DNA from: Streptomyces sp. ISL-100
Lineage (GTDB): Bacteria; Actinomycetota; Actinomycetes; Streptomycetales; Streptomycetaceae
Direction: 5' to 3'
NCBI RefSeq assembly: GCF_018614615.1
Contig: NZ_JAGGOK010000033.1
Coordinates: forward strand, 1-50,773
DNA: 50,773 nt
Part shown: in pieces, positions 23,294-32,269 of the stretch
Numbering within the stretch: position 1 is the stretch's first letter
How the letters are laid out: every line of letters begins with the position of its first letter
Made by a program: the position numbers and the translations under genes
The notes under the pieces: model-generated
Told to the model about the DNA's origin: nothing
Database searches by the model: none
What the model saw: the letters and a program-made list of their open reading frames with translations, nothing else

Positions 23294-23737
23294 CTACACC
23301 CGCAGGATCGAGAGATCCATCGGCGTCGGTGGGGCCACCGGCGGTGGCCAGTGGTCAGGGGCGAGATCCGGGACCACGGCGTCGGCGCCCCAGGAGCCGG
23401 CCCCGGCCCTGGCGTCGTACAGAGCGGGCAGCAGCTCGTACGCCGCCCCACCCCGTCCCGGCGCCGCGGGAACGCTCCCCACGCCGTCCCCGTGCCGCTC
23501 ACTGCAACCGGGCTCCCGCTCTTCGGGGGAGGGAAAAGCACCCGGCGCCACAACCGCCCCAGCCTCCACCGGAGCCCCCGCGGCAGGCGCGCCACCGGCC
23601 CCCGTGTCCGTACACATCAGCAGCACAGCCACCGCGAGCAGCATCCCCAGCAGCGCACTCACGGTCGCCGCACCGCGGCACCTTCGGCCGGCCTGAAGCC
23701 TGACCTGGGGCCTGACCTGCGGCCTGACCTGGGGCAT
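23294..23737 (-). CDS. Hypothetical single-pass membrane protein
   Basis: 147-aa protein with an unusual start (PQVR repeated three times), one hydrophobic helix (TVSALLGMLLAVAVLLMCTD) and a Pro/Ala/Gly-rich extracytoplasmic remainder ending in hydrophobic SILRV. The ATG at 23737 follows GGAGA with 10-base spacing. No family is recognised. The 200 bases between its stop and the DsbA-like start hold only GC-rich non-coding sequence. Confidence 0.55.
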   Translation of the reverse strand: MPQVRPQVRPQVRLQAGRRCRGAATVSALLGMLLAVAVLLMCTDTGAGGAPAAGAPVEAGAVVAPGAFPSPEEREPGCSERHGDGVGSVPAAPGRGGAAYELLPALYDARAGAGSWGADAVVPDLAPDHWPPPVAPPTPMDLSILRV

Positions 23738-23851
23738 TGGCTGTGGATCTCCTGTCCGGGGGCGTCTTGTAGAGCGTAAAGGCTCCCGCGCACCCGCCCC
23801 GCGGAAATCGGTTCGCCAGTCGCAAGCGGCGGGTGAGATCCTGAATCAGGT

Positions 23852-26800
23852 ATGTCTACTTCCTTCGCCGACCTCCAGACCGTGCTCGGAGGGCTGCCGC
23901 TCCGCGACGCCCACCGGCTCGGCCGCCGTCTCGACGGCGCCCGTCGCATCCGCAAGCCCGACGCCCGCCAGGCCGTACTGGACGACATCGCCGCCGAGGC
24001 GGAGAAGTCCGCCGCCCGCCTGGCGCAGCGTGCTGCCCGGATGCCCGAGATCACGTATCCGGAGTCACTGCCGGTCAGCCAGCGCAAGGACGACATCGCG
24101 GAGGCGATACGCGACCACCAGGTCGTGATCGTCGCAGGCGAGACCGGCTCCGGCAAAACCACCCAGATCCCCAAGATCTGCATGGAGCTCGGCCGCGGCG
24201 TAAAGGGCATGATCGGCCACACCCAGCCCCGCCGCATCGCCGCCCGCACCGTCGCGGAACGCATCGCGGACGAGCTGAAGACCCCGCTCGGTGAGGCGGT
24301 CGGCTGGAAGGTCCGGTTCACCGACCAGGTCAACCCGGACGCCACCTTCGTCAAGCTCATGACGGACGGCATCCTGCTCGCCGAGATTCAGACGGACCGC
24401 GACCTGCGCGCGTACGACACGATCATCATCGACGAGGCCCACGAGCGGTCGCTCAACATCGACTTCCTCCTCGGCTACCTCGCCCAGCTGCTCCCCAAGC
24501 GCCCGGACCTCAAGGTCGTCATCACCTCGGCGACCATCGACCCCGAGCGCTTCTCCCGCCACTTCGGTGACGCGCCGATCGTCGAGGTCAGCGGCCGTAC
24601 GTACCCCGTCGAGGTCCGGTACCGCCCCCTCCTCGAAGACGACAGCGACGACTCCGACCGCGATCAGATCACCGCGATCGCCGACGCCGTCGACGAGCTC
24701 CAGGCCGAAGGGCCGGGCGACGTCCTCGTCTTCCTCTCCGGCGAGCGTGAGATCCGCGACACAGCCGACGCGCTCAACAAGAAGAACCTCCGCCACACCG
24801 AGGTCCTCCCCCTCTACGCCCGCCTGTCGCACGCCGAGCAGCACCGCGTCTTCCAGCGCCACACCGGCCGCCGCATCGTCCTGGCCACCAACGTCGCCGA
24901 GACGTCGCTCACGGTCCCCGGCATCAAGTACGTGATCGACCCGGGCACCGCCCGCATCTCCCGGTACAGCCACCGCACCAAGGTCCAGCGCCTGCCGATC
25001 GAACGGATCAGCCAGGCCAGCGCCAACCAGCGCAAGGGCCGTTGCGGCCGTACGTCCGACGGCATCTGCATCCGGCTGTACGACGAGGACGACTTCCTCA
25101 CCCGTCCCGAGTTCACGGACGCCGAGATTCTGCGTACGAATCTGGCCTCCGTCATCCTCCAGATGACCGCCGCCGGTCTCGGCGAGATCGAGAAGTTCCC
25201 GTTCATCGACCCGCCGGACCACCGCAACATCCGCGACGGCGTCCAGCTCCTCCAGGAGCTCGGCGCGCTGGATCCGACCGAGAAGGATCCCAAGAAGCGG
25301 CTCACCGAGCAGGGGCGCAAGCTCGCCCAGCTGCCCGTCGACCCCCGGCTGGCCCGCATGGTCCTGGAGGCCGACAAGAACGGCTGCGTACGCGAAGTAA
25401 TGGTGATCGCCTCCGCGCTCTCCATCCAGGACCCGCGCGAGCGGCCCTCCGAGAGGCAGCAGCAGGCCGACCAGCAGCACGCCCGCTTCAAGGACGAGAC
25501 CTCCGACTTCCTCGCCTTCCTCAACCTCTGGCGGTACGTCCGCGAGCAGCAGAAGGAGCGCGGCTCCTCCAGCTTCCGCCGGATGTGCAAGTCGGAGTAT
25601 CTGAACTTTCTGCGCATTCGCGAGTGGCAGGACATCTACACCCAGCTGCGCTCCGTCGCGAAGCAGATGGGCATACACGTCAACGAGGACGACGCACCGG
25701 AGCTGTCCGTGCATCAGTCCCTCCTCGCCGGCCTGCTGTCCCACATCGGGCTGAAGGACACCGAGAAGAACGAGTACCTCGGTGCCCGCAGCGCCAAGTT
25801 CGCGATCTTCCCCGGCTCGGCGCTGTTCAAGAAGCAGCCCCGCTTCATCATGTCCGCCGAGCTGGTCGAAACGTCACGGCTGTGGGCGCGGGTCAACGCG
25901 AAGATCGAGCCGGAGTGGATCGAGCCGCTCGCCCAGCATCTCCTCAAGCGCACGTACAGCGAGCCGCACTGGGAGAAGGACCAGGCGGCCGTCATGGCGT
26001 ACGAGCGGGTCACGCTGTACGGCGTCCCGATCGTCGCCCAGCGCAAGGTGAACTACGGCCGGATCGACCCGGAGACGAGCCGCGACCTTTTCATTCGCAA
26101 CGCACTGGTCGAAGGTGACTGGCGTACGCACCACAAGTTCTACGCGGACAACCGCAAGCTCCTCACCGAGGTCGAGGAGCTGGAGCACCGCGCCCGCCGC
26201 CGCGACATCCTCGTGGACGACGAGACGCTCTTCGACTTCTACGACCGCCGCATCCCCGAACACGTCGTCTCCGGCGCGCACTTCGACTCGTGGTGGAAGC
26301 ACAAGAAGCACGAAGAGCCCGAACTTCTCGACTTCGAGCGCGAGATGCTCATCAACGAGAAGGCCGGGGCCGTCACGAAGGACGACTATCCGGACAGCTG
26401 GCGGCAGGGGAAGCTCAAGTTCCGGGTGACGTACCAGTTCGAGCCGGGCGCGGACGCGGACGGCGTGACCGTCCACATCCCGCTCCAGGTGCTCAATCAG
26501 GTCACCTCCGAGGGCTTCGACTGGCAGATCCCCGGCCTGCGCCAGGAAGTAGTCACCGAGCTGATCCGCTCCCTGCCGAAGCCGATCCGCCGGCATTACG
26601 TCCCGGCGCCGGACTACGCCCGCAAGTTCCTCGACCGGGCGGTGCCCCTGCAGGAGCCGCTGCCGCTCACGCTCGCGCGCGAGCTGAAGCGCATGGTCGG
26701 CGTCCCGGTTGATGCCGACGACTTCGATCTCTCGCGCATTCCGGACCACCTGAAGATTACGTTCCGGATCGTCGACGAGCGCCGCAGGAACCTCGCCGAG

Positions 26801-27772
26801 GACAAGGACCTGGAGGCGCTGCGGCTGAAGCTGCGCCCCAAGGCCCGTCAGGCGCTCTCCAAGGCCGCCGCGGCGACCGCGGGACCATCGGGCGAGTCCA
26901 TCGAACGTACGGGCCTCACGGACTGGACCATCGGCACGCTCAGCCGCGTCTTCGAGACGAGGAGAGCCGGGCAGCCGGTCCGGGCCTACCCGGCCCTCGT
27001 CGACCAGGGCGAGAGTGTCGCGGTGCGGCTCTTCGACACGGAGGCCGAGCAGCAGCAGGCGATGTGGCGGGGCACGCGCCGGCTCATCCTGCTCAACATC
27101 CCGGTGAATCCGGCGAAGTTCGCCTCCGACAGGCTCAGCAATCAGGCCAAACTGGCCCTTTCGCGCAATCCGCACGGCTCGATCCAGGCCCTCTTCGAGG
27201 ACTGCGCGACCGCTGCCGCCGACAAGCTGATCGCGGACCACGGCGGCCCGGCCTGGGACGAGGAATCGTTCCGGAAGCTGTACGACAAGGTCCGCGCCGA
27301 CCTCGTGGACGCGACCGTACGCACGGTGAACCAGGTCCAGCAGATCCTGGCCGCCTGGCAGGCGTGCGAGCGCCGCCTGAAGGCCACGAACAGCCTGACC
27401 CTGGTCAACAACGTCGCCGACGTACGCGACCAGCTGGCGGCCCTTGTGCCTGCCGGGTTCGTCACGAAGACGGGGCTGCGCCGGCTGCCCGACCTGATGC
27501 GCTATCTCCTCGCCGTCGACCGCAGACTCCAGCAGATGCCCACGGCCGTCCAGCGCGACACCACGCGCATGGAGAAGGTCCACGAGATGCAGGACGAGTA
27601 CGCCTGGCTGCTGGAGCAGCTGCCGCGGGGCAGGCCCGTGCCGCAGGAAGTCCTGGACATCCGCTGGATGATCGAGGAGCTGAGGGTGAGCTACTTCGCG
27701 CACGCCCTCGGGACGCCCCAGCCGGTCTCGGACAAGCGGATCGTGAAGGCGATCGACGCGGCGGCGCCGTAA
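23852..27772 (+). CDS. hrpA: ATP-dependent RNA helicase HrpA (DEAH box)
   Basis: 1306-aa DEAH-box RNA helicase, normal length for HrpA, acting on cytoplasmic RNA and, in other bacteria, rescuing stalled ribosomes. Walker A GETGSGKT lies at residues 96-103, DEAH within IIIDEAHERS at about 194-197, then a SAT motif (VVITSATIDPERF) and motif VI (QRKGRCGRTSDG). A helicase-associated region follows, and the large C-terminal half matches the DUF3418-type extension. The ATG at 23852 begins MSTSFADLQT. It appears monocistronic, with tRNA-Asp downstream. Confidence 0.95.
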   Translation: MSTSFADLQTVLGGLPLRDAHRLGRRLDGARRIRKPDARQAVLDDIAAEAEKSAARLAQRAARMPEITYPESLPVSQRKDDIAEAIRDHQVVIVAGETGSGKTTQIPKICMELGRGVKGMIGHTQPRRIAARTVAERIADELKTPLGEAVGWKVRFTDQVNPDATFVKLMTDGILLAEIQTDRDLRAYDTIIIDEAHERSLNIDFLLGYLAQLLPKRPDLKVVITSATIDPERFSRHFGDAPIVEVSGRTYPVEVRYRPLLEDDSDDSDRDQITAIADAVDELQAEGPGDVLVFLSGEREIRDTADALNKKNLRHTEVLPLYARLSHAEQHRVFQRHTGRRIVLATNVAETSLTVPGIKYVIDPGTARISRYSHRTKVQRLPIERISQASANQRKGRCGRTSDGICIRLYDEDDFLTRPEFTDAEILRTNLASVILQMTAAGLGEIEKFPFIDPPDHRNIRDGVQLLQELGALDPTEKDPKKRLTEQGRKLAQLPVDPRLARMVLEADKNGCVREVMVIASALSIQDPRERPSERQQQADQQHARFKDETSDFLAFLNLWRYVREQQKERGSSSFRRMCKSEYLNFLRIREWQDIYTQLRSVAKQMGIHVNEDDAPELSVHQSLLAGLLSHIGLKDTEKNEYLGARSAKFAIFPGSALFKKQPRFIMSAELVETSRLWARVNAKIEPEWIEPLAQHLLKRTYSEPHWEKDQAAVMAYERVTLYGVPIVAQRKVNYGRIDPETSRDLFIRNALVEGDWRTHHKFYADNRKLLTEVEELEHRARRRDILVDDETLFDFYDRRIPEHVVSGAHFDSWWKHKKHEEPELLDFEREMLINEKAGAVTKDDYPDSWRQGKLKFRVTYQFEPGADADGVTVHIPLQVLNQVTSEGFDWQIPGLRQEVVTELIRSLPKPIRRHYVPAPDYARKFLDRAVPLQEPLPLTLARELKRMVGVPVDADDFDLSRIPDHLKITFRIVDERRRNLAEDKDLEALRLKLRPKARQALSKAAAATAGPSGESIERTGLTDWTIGTLSRVFETRRAGQPVRAYPALVDQGESVAVRLFDTEAEQQQAMWRGTRRLILLNIPVNPAKFASDRLSNQAKLALSRNPHGSIQALFEDCATAAADKLIADHGGPAWDEESFRKLYDKVRADLVDATVRTVNQVQQILAAWQACERRLKATNSLTLVNNVADVRDQLAALVPAGFVTKTGLRRLPDLMRYLLAVDRRLQQMPTAVQRDTTRMEKVHEMQDEYAWLLEQLPRGRPVPQEVLDIRWMIEELRVSYFAHALGTPQPVSDKRIVKAIDAAAP

Positions 27773-27819
27773 CTCCTCCGTCGCCTTGAGTGAGTTCGCC
27801 CGCACCCCCTGACCTGCTG

Positions 27820-27825
27820 TACAGT
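27820..27825 (+). promoter_or_regulatory. Putative -10 element of tRNA-Asp copy 2
   Basis: TACAGT about 40 bases upstream of the tRNA. TACAGT or TAGAGT also precedes the other tRNA genes here. A weak -35 (TTCGCC) lies 19 bases upstream. Confidence 0.4.
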
Positions 27826-27865
27826 CTGTCTTCGCAGCGCCACGCAGTACGGCAAAGCGAAGCAA

Positions 27866-27940
27866 GGTCCTGTGGAGCAGTTTGGAGTGCTCGCCACCCT
27901 GTCAAGGTGGAGGCCGCGGGTTCAAATCCCGTCAGGACCG
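27866..27940 (+). tRNA. tRNA-Asp(GUC), copy 2
   Basis: 75 bases, identical to the copy at 21304-21378: acceptor GGUCCUG with CAGGACC, anticodon loop CUGUCAA. The last 18 bases plus two flanking bases are repeated at 28057-28076. Confidence 0.96.
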
Positions 27941-27946
27941 CATGGA

Positions 27947-27982
27947 CACGAAGGCCCGCATCCCTGGATGCGGGCCTTCGTG
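27947..27982 (+). terminator. Terminator after tRNA-Asp copy 2
   Basis: Perfect 15-bp stem (27947-27961 with 27968-27982), loop CCCTGG, starting 7 bases after the tRNA. The T-run is short (CTTT), as is usual in Streptomyces. Confidence 0.8.
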
Positions 27983-28056
27983 CTTTCCGCTGCGGATCAC
28001 GCCCCGGGGCACCACCGGAGGCCGCGCCCGCGGCCAGAGGCCGCGATCAGATGCAG

Positions 28057-28076
28057 CAAATCCCGTCAGGACCGCA
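28057..28076 (+). repeat. Duplicated 3' end of tRNA-Asp
   Basis: These 20 bases are identical to 27923-27942, i.e. the T-arm end, acceptor 3' strand and first bases after tRNA-Asp. They lie 114 bases downstream of the tRNA and are followed by a second terminator. This is either the scar of an integrative element or the remnant of a deleted tandem tRNA. Confidence 0.75.
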
Positions 28077-28089
28077 CCGAATGAAGTAC

Positions 28090-28123
28090 AGAAGGCCCGG
28101 ATCCGTAAGGATCCGGGCCTTCT
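28090..28123 (+). terminator. Second terminator hairpin beyond tRNA-Asp fragment
   Basis: Perfect 15-bp stem (28090-28104 with 28109-28123) around GTAA, followed by TTGCGTCT. It resembles the first terminator in sequence (both stems contain GAAGGCCCG). Confidence 0.75.
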
Positions 28124-28199
28124 TGCGTCTTGACTGCGCCATCTGCCACCGGTACCCAGGCATCAGGGCATCGGGGGCCCGCACCGGGGAGGTGACGCA

Positions 28200-28424
28200 A
28201 TGGCGGCATCCACTGCCAGGCACGAGACGCGCGCACTGCTACGCGCCCATCTGGCGGCCTCGACGGGCTATCGCCACCTCACTCGGCACTGCCCCATCTG
28301 CCACCGGCTCCTGCGGCTGGCCATGGAGCCGGAACCGGGCGAGCCCGTCGGGGAAGTCGAGCCCACCGACCAGACTGCCGAGGGCGCTGCGGACGCCGAG
28401 GACAACGGTTCCCCGGCTCCGTGA
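28200..28424 (+). CDS. Small conserved Streptomyces protein with CPICH motif
   Basis: 74-aa protein (ETRALLRAHLAASTGYRHLT, then RHCPICHRLLRLAM and an acidic Pro-rich tail). CPICH with nearby histidines suggests a small metal-binding or redox site. I recall similar short proteins beside bldC in streptomycetes (DUF6274-like), but that label is from memory. The ATG at 28200 has an excellent GGGGAGGTGA site. Function unknown. Confidence 0.75.
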   Translation: MAASTARHETRALLRAHLAASTGYRHLTRHCPICHRLLRLAMEPEPGEPVGEVEPTDQTAEGAADAEDNGSPAP

Positions 28425-28803
28425 TCCCCTATCGCTGGTAGGCCCCGAATAAACAAGAGTTGAGCCCTGTGACGGGTGTCACCGCACGAGTTTTGGAAAC
28501 TGGTGCACTTACACCCTCCCTACAACCGCTCAATTTAATATGTGCAATTGCACGTCTGTGAAGGGGTCGCCCAAAGCCCCCCGAAAGGCCGGCCGACCGC
28601 AGGTCAGAGCGGTCGGCGGGCACTCCGGCGCGGGCACAAAAAAGATCGCGCTGGACCCGGCGGAGTCCAGCGCGATCAACGACGCACCCGTCTTGCATGG
28701 ATGTGGCGCCTGTTGGGGCAGACGCCTGTCGTGTGGTGCTCAGGTGGGCGTCCGAGTTGGGGGACCCGGAGGAATGCCCGATTAAGCGGGGTTATGCGGT
28801 TGT
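28425..28803. other. Gene-free spacer downstream of bldC
   Basis: No convincing gene. It contains an AT-richer stretch around 28495-28555 with the 12-base palindrome GTGCAATTGCAC at 28542-28553, a leftward terminator at 28644-28677, and about 125 bases of unassigned sequence before the bldC stop. Confidence 0.6.
28644..28677 (-). terminator. Leftward terminator, probably of bldC
   Basis: Perfect 13-bp stem (28644-28656 with 28665-28677), 8-base loop, followed in the leftward direction by six T (A-run at 28638-28643). It lies 127 bases past the bldC stop; no gene intervenes. Confidence 0.82.
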
Positions 28804-29010
28804 TCAGGCCTCGCTGCGCTGCTGCGGAATACCCGCAAGCAGTGCGCGGACCTCTGCCTCGCGGTAACGCCGGTGTCCACCAAGAGTGCGGATGGACGTG
28901 AGCTTGCCTGCCTTGGCCCAGCGCGTGACCGTCTTCGGGTCCACGCGGAACATCGTGGCAACCTCAGCCGGGGTCAGCAGCGGCTCGGCGTCAGGGGTGC
29001 GAGCGGTCAT
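28804..29010 (-). CDS. bldC: Developmental regulator BldC (MerR-like)
   Basis: 68-aa MerR-like DNA-binding protein that consists of a single winged helix-turn-helix (LLTPAEVATMFRVDPKTVTR, then AGKLTSIRTLGGHRRYREAE). BldC is known in Streptomyces to repress early sporulation genes during vegetative growth and binds direct repeats cooperatively. The sequence is recognisably that protein, and vdh and hrpA in the neighbourhood support it. The ATG at 29010 has a GAGGAGG site. Confidence 0.96.
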   Translation of the reverse strand: MTARTPDAEPLLTPAEVATMFRVDPKTVTRWAKAGKLTSIRTLGGHRRYREAEVRALLAGIPQQRSEA

Positions 29011-29490
29011 GAGCGGCCTCCTCGGGAGAACCGAACCATCACGGTTCTTTCCTCTAAATTCTGCACCTTGACCCGCGTTGCCCGAAATGGCGGACGCGGG
29101 CCGAGTCGGTTATAGGACGAACGGCTTGTCCTCGGCACTACAACTACACCATCCGTCCAGCCACGTCGGCCAAACCGATGGAATTGCCCTCCCAGGTGTT
29201 CATCAGCGACGAAGCCGATGGACCATGCCATAGCGGACAGTCACGTCACAGTGACGATCAGTCACAGAGCGATCAGGAGCCACCAGACCCCTCATAGCGC
29301 GCATTACAGAGCTATTCTGCCCGTAGGTGGACAGAAGGAGCCCTCGCCGGACTCCTTGTCCTATTTTGGCATGAGGGTGGGCGATGGGCGCAAGAGCCCG
29401 CTTAGTGCTGTCCGTCACGCTTGAGGCAAAGGCCCGGATCAGGACCTACGTCCCGGCGCGCCGGAGCCGCCGATCATCACCCGGCCGCCC
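29011..29490. other. 480-base non-coding region upstream of bldC
   Basis: No gene supported; small reading frames here lack ribosome sites and normal codon bias. It contains the perfect 13-base palindrome CGTCACAGTGACG at 29244-29256, flanked by further GTCAC units (29240-29244 and 29260-29264), and a repeated CGATCAG (29255-29261 and 29270-29276). It is a candidate regulator-binding region serving bldC. Confidence 0.55.
29109..29114 (-). promoter_or_regulatory. Candidate -10 element of bldC
   Basis: Leftward TATAAC at 29114-29109, about 95 bases upstream of the bldC ATG. No good -35 accompanies it. Confidence 0.35.
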
Positions 29491-30342
29491 TCAGTTCGCG
29501 AACTGGCGCTCGCGCACTACCCGCCACCGCTCCGTGAGCCGTCCGTACGCCTCCCCAGCCGCCGCGGCGTCCCCGGCCTTCAGCGCCGCGATCCCCCCGG
29601 CCACGTCCGCCGCCGAGACGTCCTCGGCCAGATGCTCCTCGGGAAGTACGAGCGCCAGGCCGCCGTAATCGAGCTCAACCAGTGAACGGGGGTGGAATTC
29701 CTCCAGCCAGCGCCCCACATCCACCAGGCCGTCGACGAGCGGCTGCCCGGCCTCCTCGTCGAGGTTCTCCCGCAGCGCCTTCAGCGCCCGCGCCACCCGC
29801 CGCCGCGCCTGGGCCATGGGCGTCCGGTAGCGCAGTACGGCCGCCGCCTCCCCCTCGGCCTTCGCGTACTCCCGCTCCTCGCCCCCGAAGAGCACGAACC
29901 AGCGCACCGGCACGTGCCACACCGAGCTCCTGATCCACGGGCGCGCGTCCGGGTTGCGTTCCAGCCACCGCTCGAAGTCCGCGGCCGCCTGCCGGCGCAC
30001 GAGTGGCGGCAGCGCCGCGTCCAGCAGCGGCTCCGGGAAGAGCTCGGGCAGCTCCTCGAGCGCCAGCCAGCCGCGCAGCCTGGTCCGCCAGGGACAAACG
30101 CACACCACCCCGTCCACCTCGGTCACGAACGCGTCGCCGCTCTCGTGGACCGGAACCGGGACGGGCGGGGTGGGCAGCAAGTCCGCCAGGGAACGCCTCA
30201 GTTCGTCCTGCGCGGTGGGCAGCCGCTCGCGCTTCGCGTACTGCGTCCAGTGGCCGCGTTCCGGCTCGGGGAAGGCGGCCAGCGGCTCGTACACCCGCAG
30301 ACAGGAGACGTACGGGACGATCACCGATGACTCCTGGGCCAC
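29491..30342 (-). CDS. Conserved hypothetical protein between bldC and vdh
   Basis: 283-aa soluble protein of unknown function. It begins with a GTG (SSVIVPYVSCLRVYEPLAAF) preceded by GAGGAG. It has a Trp/Pro-rich middle (SSVWHVPVRWFVLFGGEERE) and a helical, Arg/Ala-rich C-terminal half. No signal peptide or membrane helix is present. It occupies the slot between bldC and vdh that I remember as conserved in Streptomyces. No catalytic motif is recognised. Confidence 0.75.
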   Translation of the reverse strand: MAQESSVIVPYVSCLRVYEPLAAFPEPERGHWTQYAKRERLPTAQDELRRSLADLLPTPPVPVPVHESGDAFVTEVDGVVCVCPWRTRLRGWLALEELPELFPEPLLDAALPPLVRRQAAADFERWLERNPDARPWIRSSVWHVPVRWFVLFGGEEREYAKAEGEAAAVLRYRTPMAQARRRVARALKALRENLDEEAGQPLVDGLVDVGRWLEEFHPRSLVELDYGGLALVLPEEHLAEDVSAADVAGGIAALKAGDAAAAGEAYGRLTERWRVVRERQFAN

Positions 30343-30541
30343 GCCTGCTCCTCACTCGGACCGGAGAAAACCTGAAAGAACCGGATAGGAAACCGGAGAG
30401 AAATCGTCCCACGCGTACTCCGCCAGGGGGTGATCCTCAGCACTGCCGCACGCCCGCGGCCCGCCAGGTCTTACTCTCTTGCTCATCAGCCCTCCCCACC
30501 CGCAGGAGGGCAAAGCCGCCTCGTACTTGGGAGTCACCACC

Positions 30542-31624
30542 GTGACCGACGCAACCGACGGCGTCCTGCACACCCTGTTCCGATCGGAACAGGGCGGCCA
30601 CGAGCAAGTCGTGCTGTGCCAGGACCGTGCCTCCGGCCTCAAGGCCGTCATCGCCATCCACTCGACCGCCCTGGGCCCGGCCCTCGGCGGCACGCGCTTC
30701 TACCCGTACGCGAGCGAGGAAGAGGCAGTCGCCGACGCGCTGAACCTCGCGCGCGGCATGTCGTACAAGAACGCCATGGCCGGGCTCGACCACGGCGGCG
30801 GCAAGGCCGTGATCATCGGTGATCCCGAGACGCTCAAGAGCGAGGAACTGCTCCTCGCGTACGGCCGGTTCGTGGACTCCCTCGGCGGACGTTACGTGAC
30901 CGCCTGCGACGTCGGCACGTACGTCGCCGACATGGACGTCGTCGCCCGCGAGACCCGCTGGGCGACCGGCCGCTCCCCCGAGAACGGCGGCGCCGGCGAC
31001 TCCTCCGTGCTGACCGCCTTCGGCGTCTTCCAGGGCATGCGGGCCTCGGCCCAGCACCTGTGGGGCGACCCGACCCTGCGCGGCCGCAAGGTCGGCATCG
31101 CGGGCGTCGGCAAGGTCGGCCACCACCTCGTCGAGCACCTCCTGGAGGACGGCGCCGAGGTCGTGATCACGGACGTACGGGAGGAGTCGGTACGCCGCAT
31201 CACCGACCGTCACCAGAACGTCACCGTCGCCCGGGACACCGAGGCGCTGATCCGCGTCGAGGGTCTCGACATCTACGCCCCGTGCGCGCTCGGCGGCGCG
31301 CTCAACGACACCAGCGTCCCGGTGCTCACGGCGAAGGTGGTGTGCGGCGCGGCCAACAACCAGCTCGCCCACCCGGGCGTCGAGAAGGACCTCGCGGACC
31401 GCGGGATCCTCTACGCGCCCGACTACGTGGTGAACGCCGGCGGCGTGATCCAGGTCGCCGACGAGCTGCGCGGCTTCGACTTCGACCGGTGCAAGGTGAA
31501 GGCCGCGAAGATCTTCGACACCACGCTGGCGATATTCGCACGTGCGAAGACGGACGGCATTCCGCCAGCCGCGGCGGCCGACAGGATCGCCGAGCAGAGG
31601 ATGGCCGAGGCACGCCGGAGCTGA
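30542..31624 (+). CDS. vdh: Valine (branched-chain amino acid) dehydrogenase
   Basis: 360-aa NAD-dependent dehydrogenase that oxidatively deaminates valine, leucine and isoleucine to 2-oxoacids, supplying precursors for fatty acids and polyketides. The Glu/Leu/Phe/Val dehydrogenase signature [11 protein letters not shown] holds the catalytic Lys, and [12 protein letters not shown] is the Rossmann loop. The GTG at 30542 ([13 protein letters not shown]) matches the Streptomyces Vdh start; the longer frame from 30479 is not needed. Highly similar to S. coelicolor Vdh as I remember it. Confidence 0.93.
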   Translation: MTDATDGVLHTLFRSEQGGHEQVVLCQDRASGLKAVIAIHSTALGPALGGTRFYPYASEEEAVADALNLARGMSYKNAMAGLDHGGGKAVIIGDPETLKSEELLLAYGRFVDSLGGRYVTACDVGTYVADMDVVARETRWATGRSPENGGAGDSSVLTAFGVFQGMRASAQHLWGDPTLRGRKVGIAGVGKVGHHLVEHLLEDGAEVVITDVREESVRRITDRHQNVTVARDTEALIRVEGLDIYAPCALGGALNDTSVPVLTAKVVCGAANNQLAHPGVEKDLADRGILYAPDYVVNAGGVIQVADELRGFDFDRCKVKAAKIFDTTLAIFARAKTDGIPPAAAADRIAEQRMAEARRS

Positions 31625-31923
31625 CCCGCGGGAGGGCCGGCCCGCCGTCGGTGTGACATTGGTGGGACATGACGAGACATGACTCACCCCCGTCGGCGGG
31701 TCGACCCTCAAGAAGAGGTTAAAATCGCAGTTGACCAGCGAGGACGGGGCTCCTCGAAGGTTCTGTGCCGAGGCGTTGCGTGCGGGCGGCGTACCGTATG
31801 GCCGCGGAAGCAGGTACCGTTGATGCCCTACGGACCGGTCTCTCCAAGGGGAGCCCGTTCCGAACCATGAACGCGTGTCAAGACTCTGGGGCCGTCGAGC
31901 CCCGTCACCGAGGGGGTCGAGCC

Positions 31924-32184
31924 ATGGGGCGCGGCCGGGCAAAGGCCAAGCAGACTAAGGTCGCCCGCCAGCTGAAGTACAGCAGCGGCGGGACTGACCT
32001 GTCGCGTCTGGCCAACGAGCTGGGCGCTTCGACGACTTCGCAACAGCCGCCTAATGGCGAGCCGTTCGAGGACGACGACGAGGAAGACGACCCGTACGCA
32101 CAGTACGCGGCTCAGTACAACGATGACGAGGACGAAGACTCGACCGAAGAGTCCGGTCCTTCGGCCCATCGTCGCGGCGCTTGA
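31924..32184 (+). CDS. DUF3073 family protein
   Basis: 86-aa actinobacterial protein of unknown function: a very basic conserved start (MGRGRAKAKQTKVARQLKYS), then SGGTDLSRLANELG, then an acidic tail (DDDEEDDPYAQYAAQYNDDE). The basic head and acidic tail suggest nucleic-acid or ribosome association, but this is inference. The ATG at 31924 has GAGGGGG upstream. An in-frame extension to 31765 exists but lies in the long leader and looks non-coding. The 299 bases before it hold no other gene. Confidence 0.85.
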   Translation: MGRGRAKAKQTKVARQLKYSSGGTDLSRLANELGASTTSQQPPNGEPFEDDDEEDDPYAQYAAQYNDDEDEDSTEESGPSAHRRGA

Positions 32185-32217
32185 CGTCCGTACACCTCGA
32201 ACAGGCATCACACACGT

Positions 32218-32251
32218 AACCCGGTCTGGGGCTTCGGCACCGGACCGGGTT
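32218..32251. terminator. Terminator between DUF3073 gene and purM
   Basis: 9-bp stem AACCCGGTC/GACCGGGTT (32218-32226 with 32243-32251), 16-base loop. It lies between converging genes and can act in both directions. Confidence 0.65.
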
Positions 32252-32269
32252 CTGTGCTGCCACCGGCGA

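Noticed and set aside
24065..27865. 559- and 663-aa minus-strand frames across hrpA
   Set aside because: Antisense shadows; hrpA carries intact DEAH motifs through the whole interval.
28540..28785. 81-aa frame downstream of bldC
   Set aside because: It overlaps a terminator hairpin, lacks a ribosome site and has non-coding composition.
31765..31923. 53-residue N-terminal extension of the DUF3073 protein
   Set aside because: The conserved family start MGRGRAKAKQ with a good ribosome site is at 31924; the extension looks like leader RNA.
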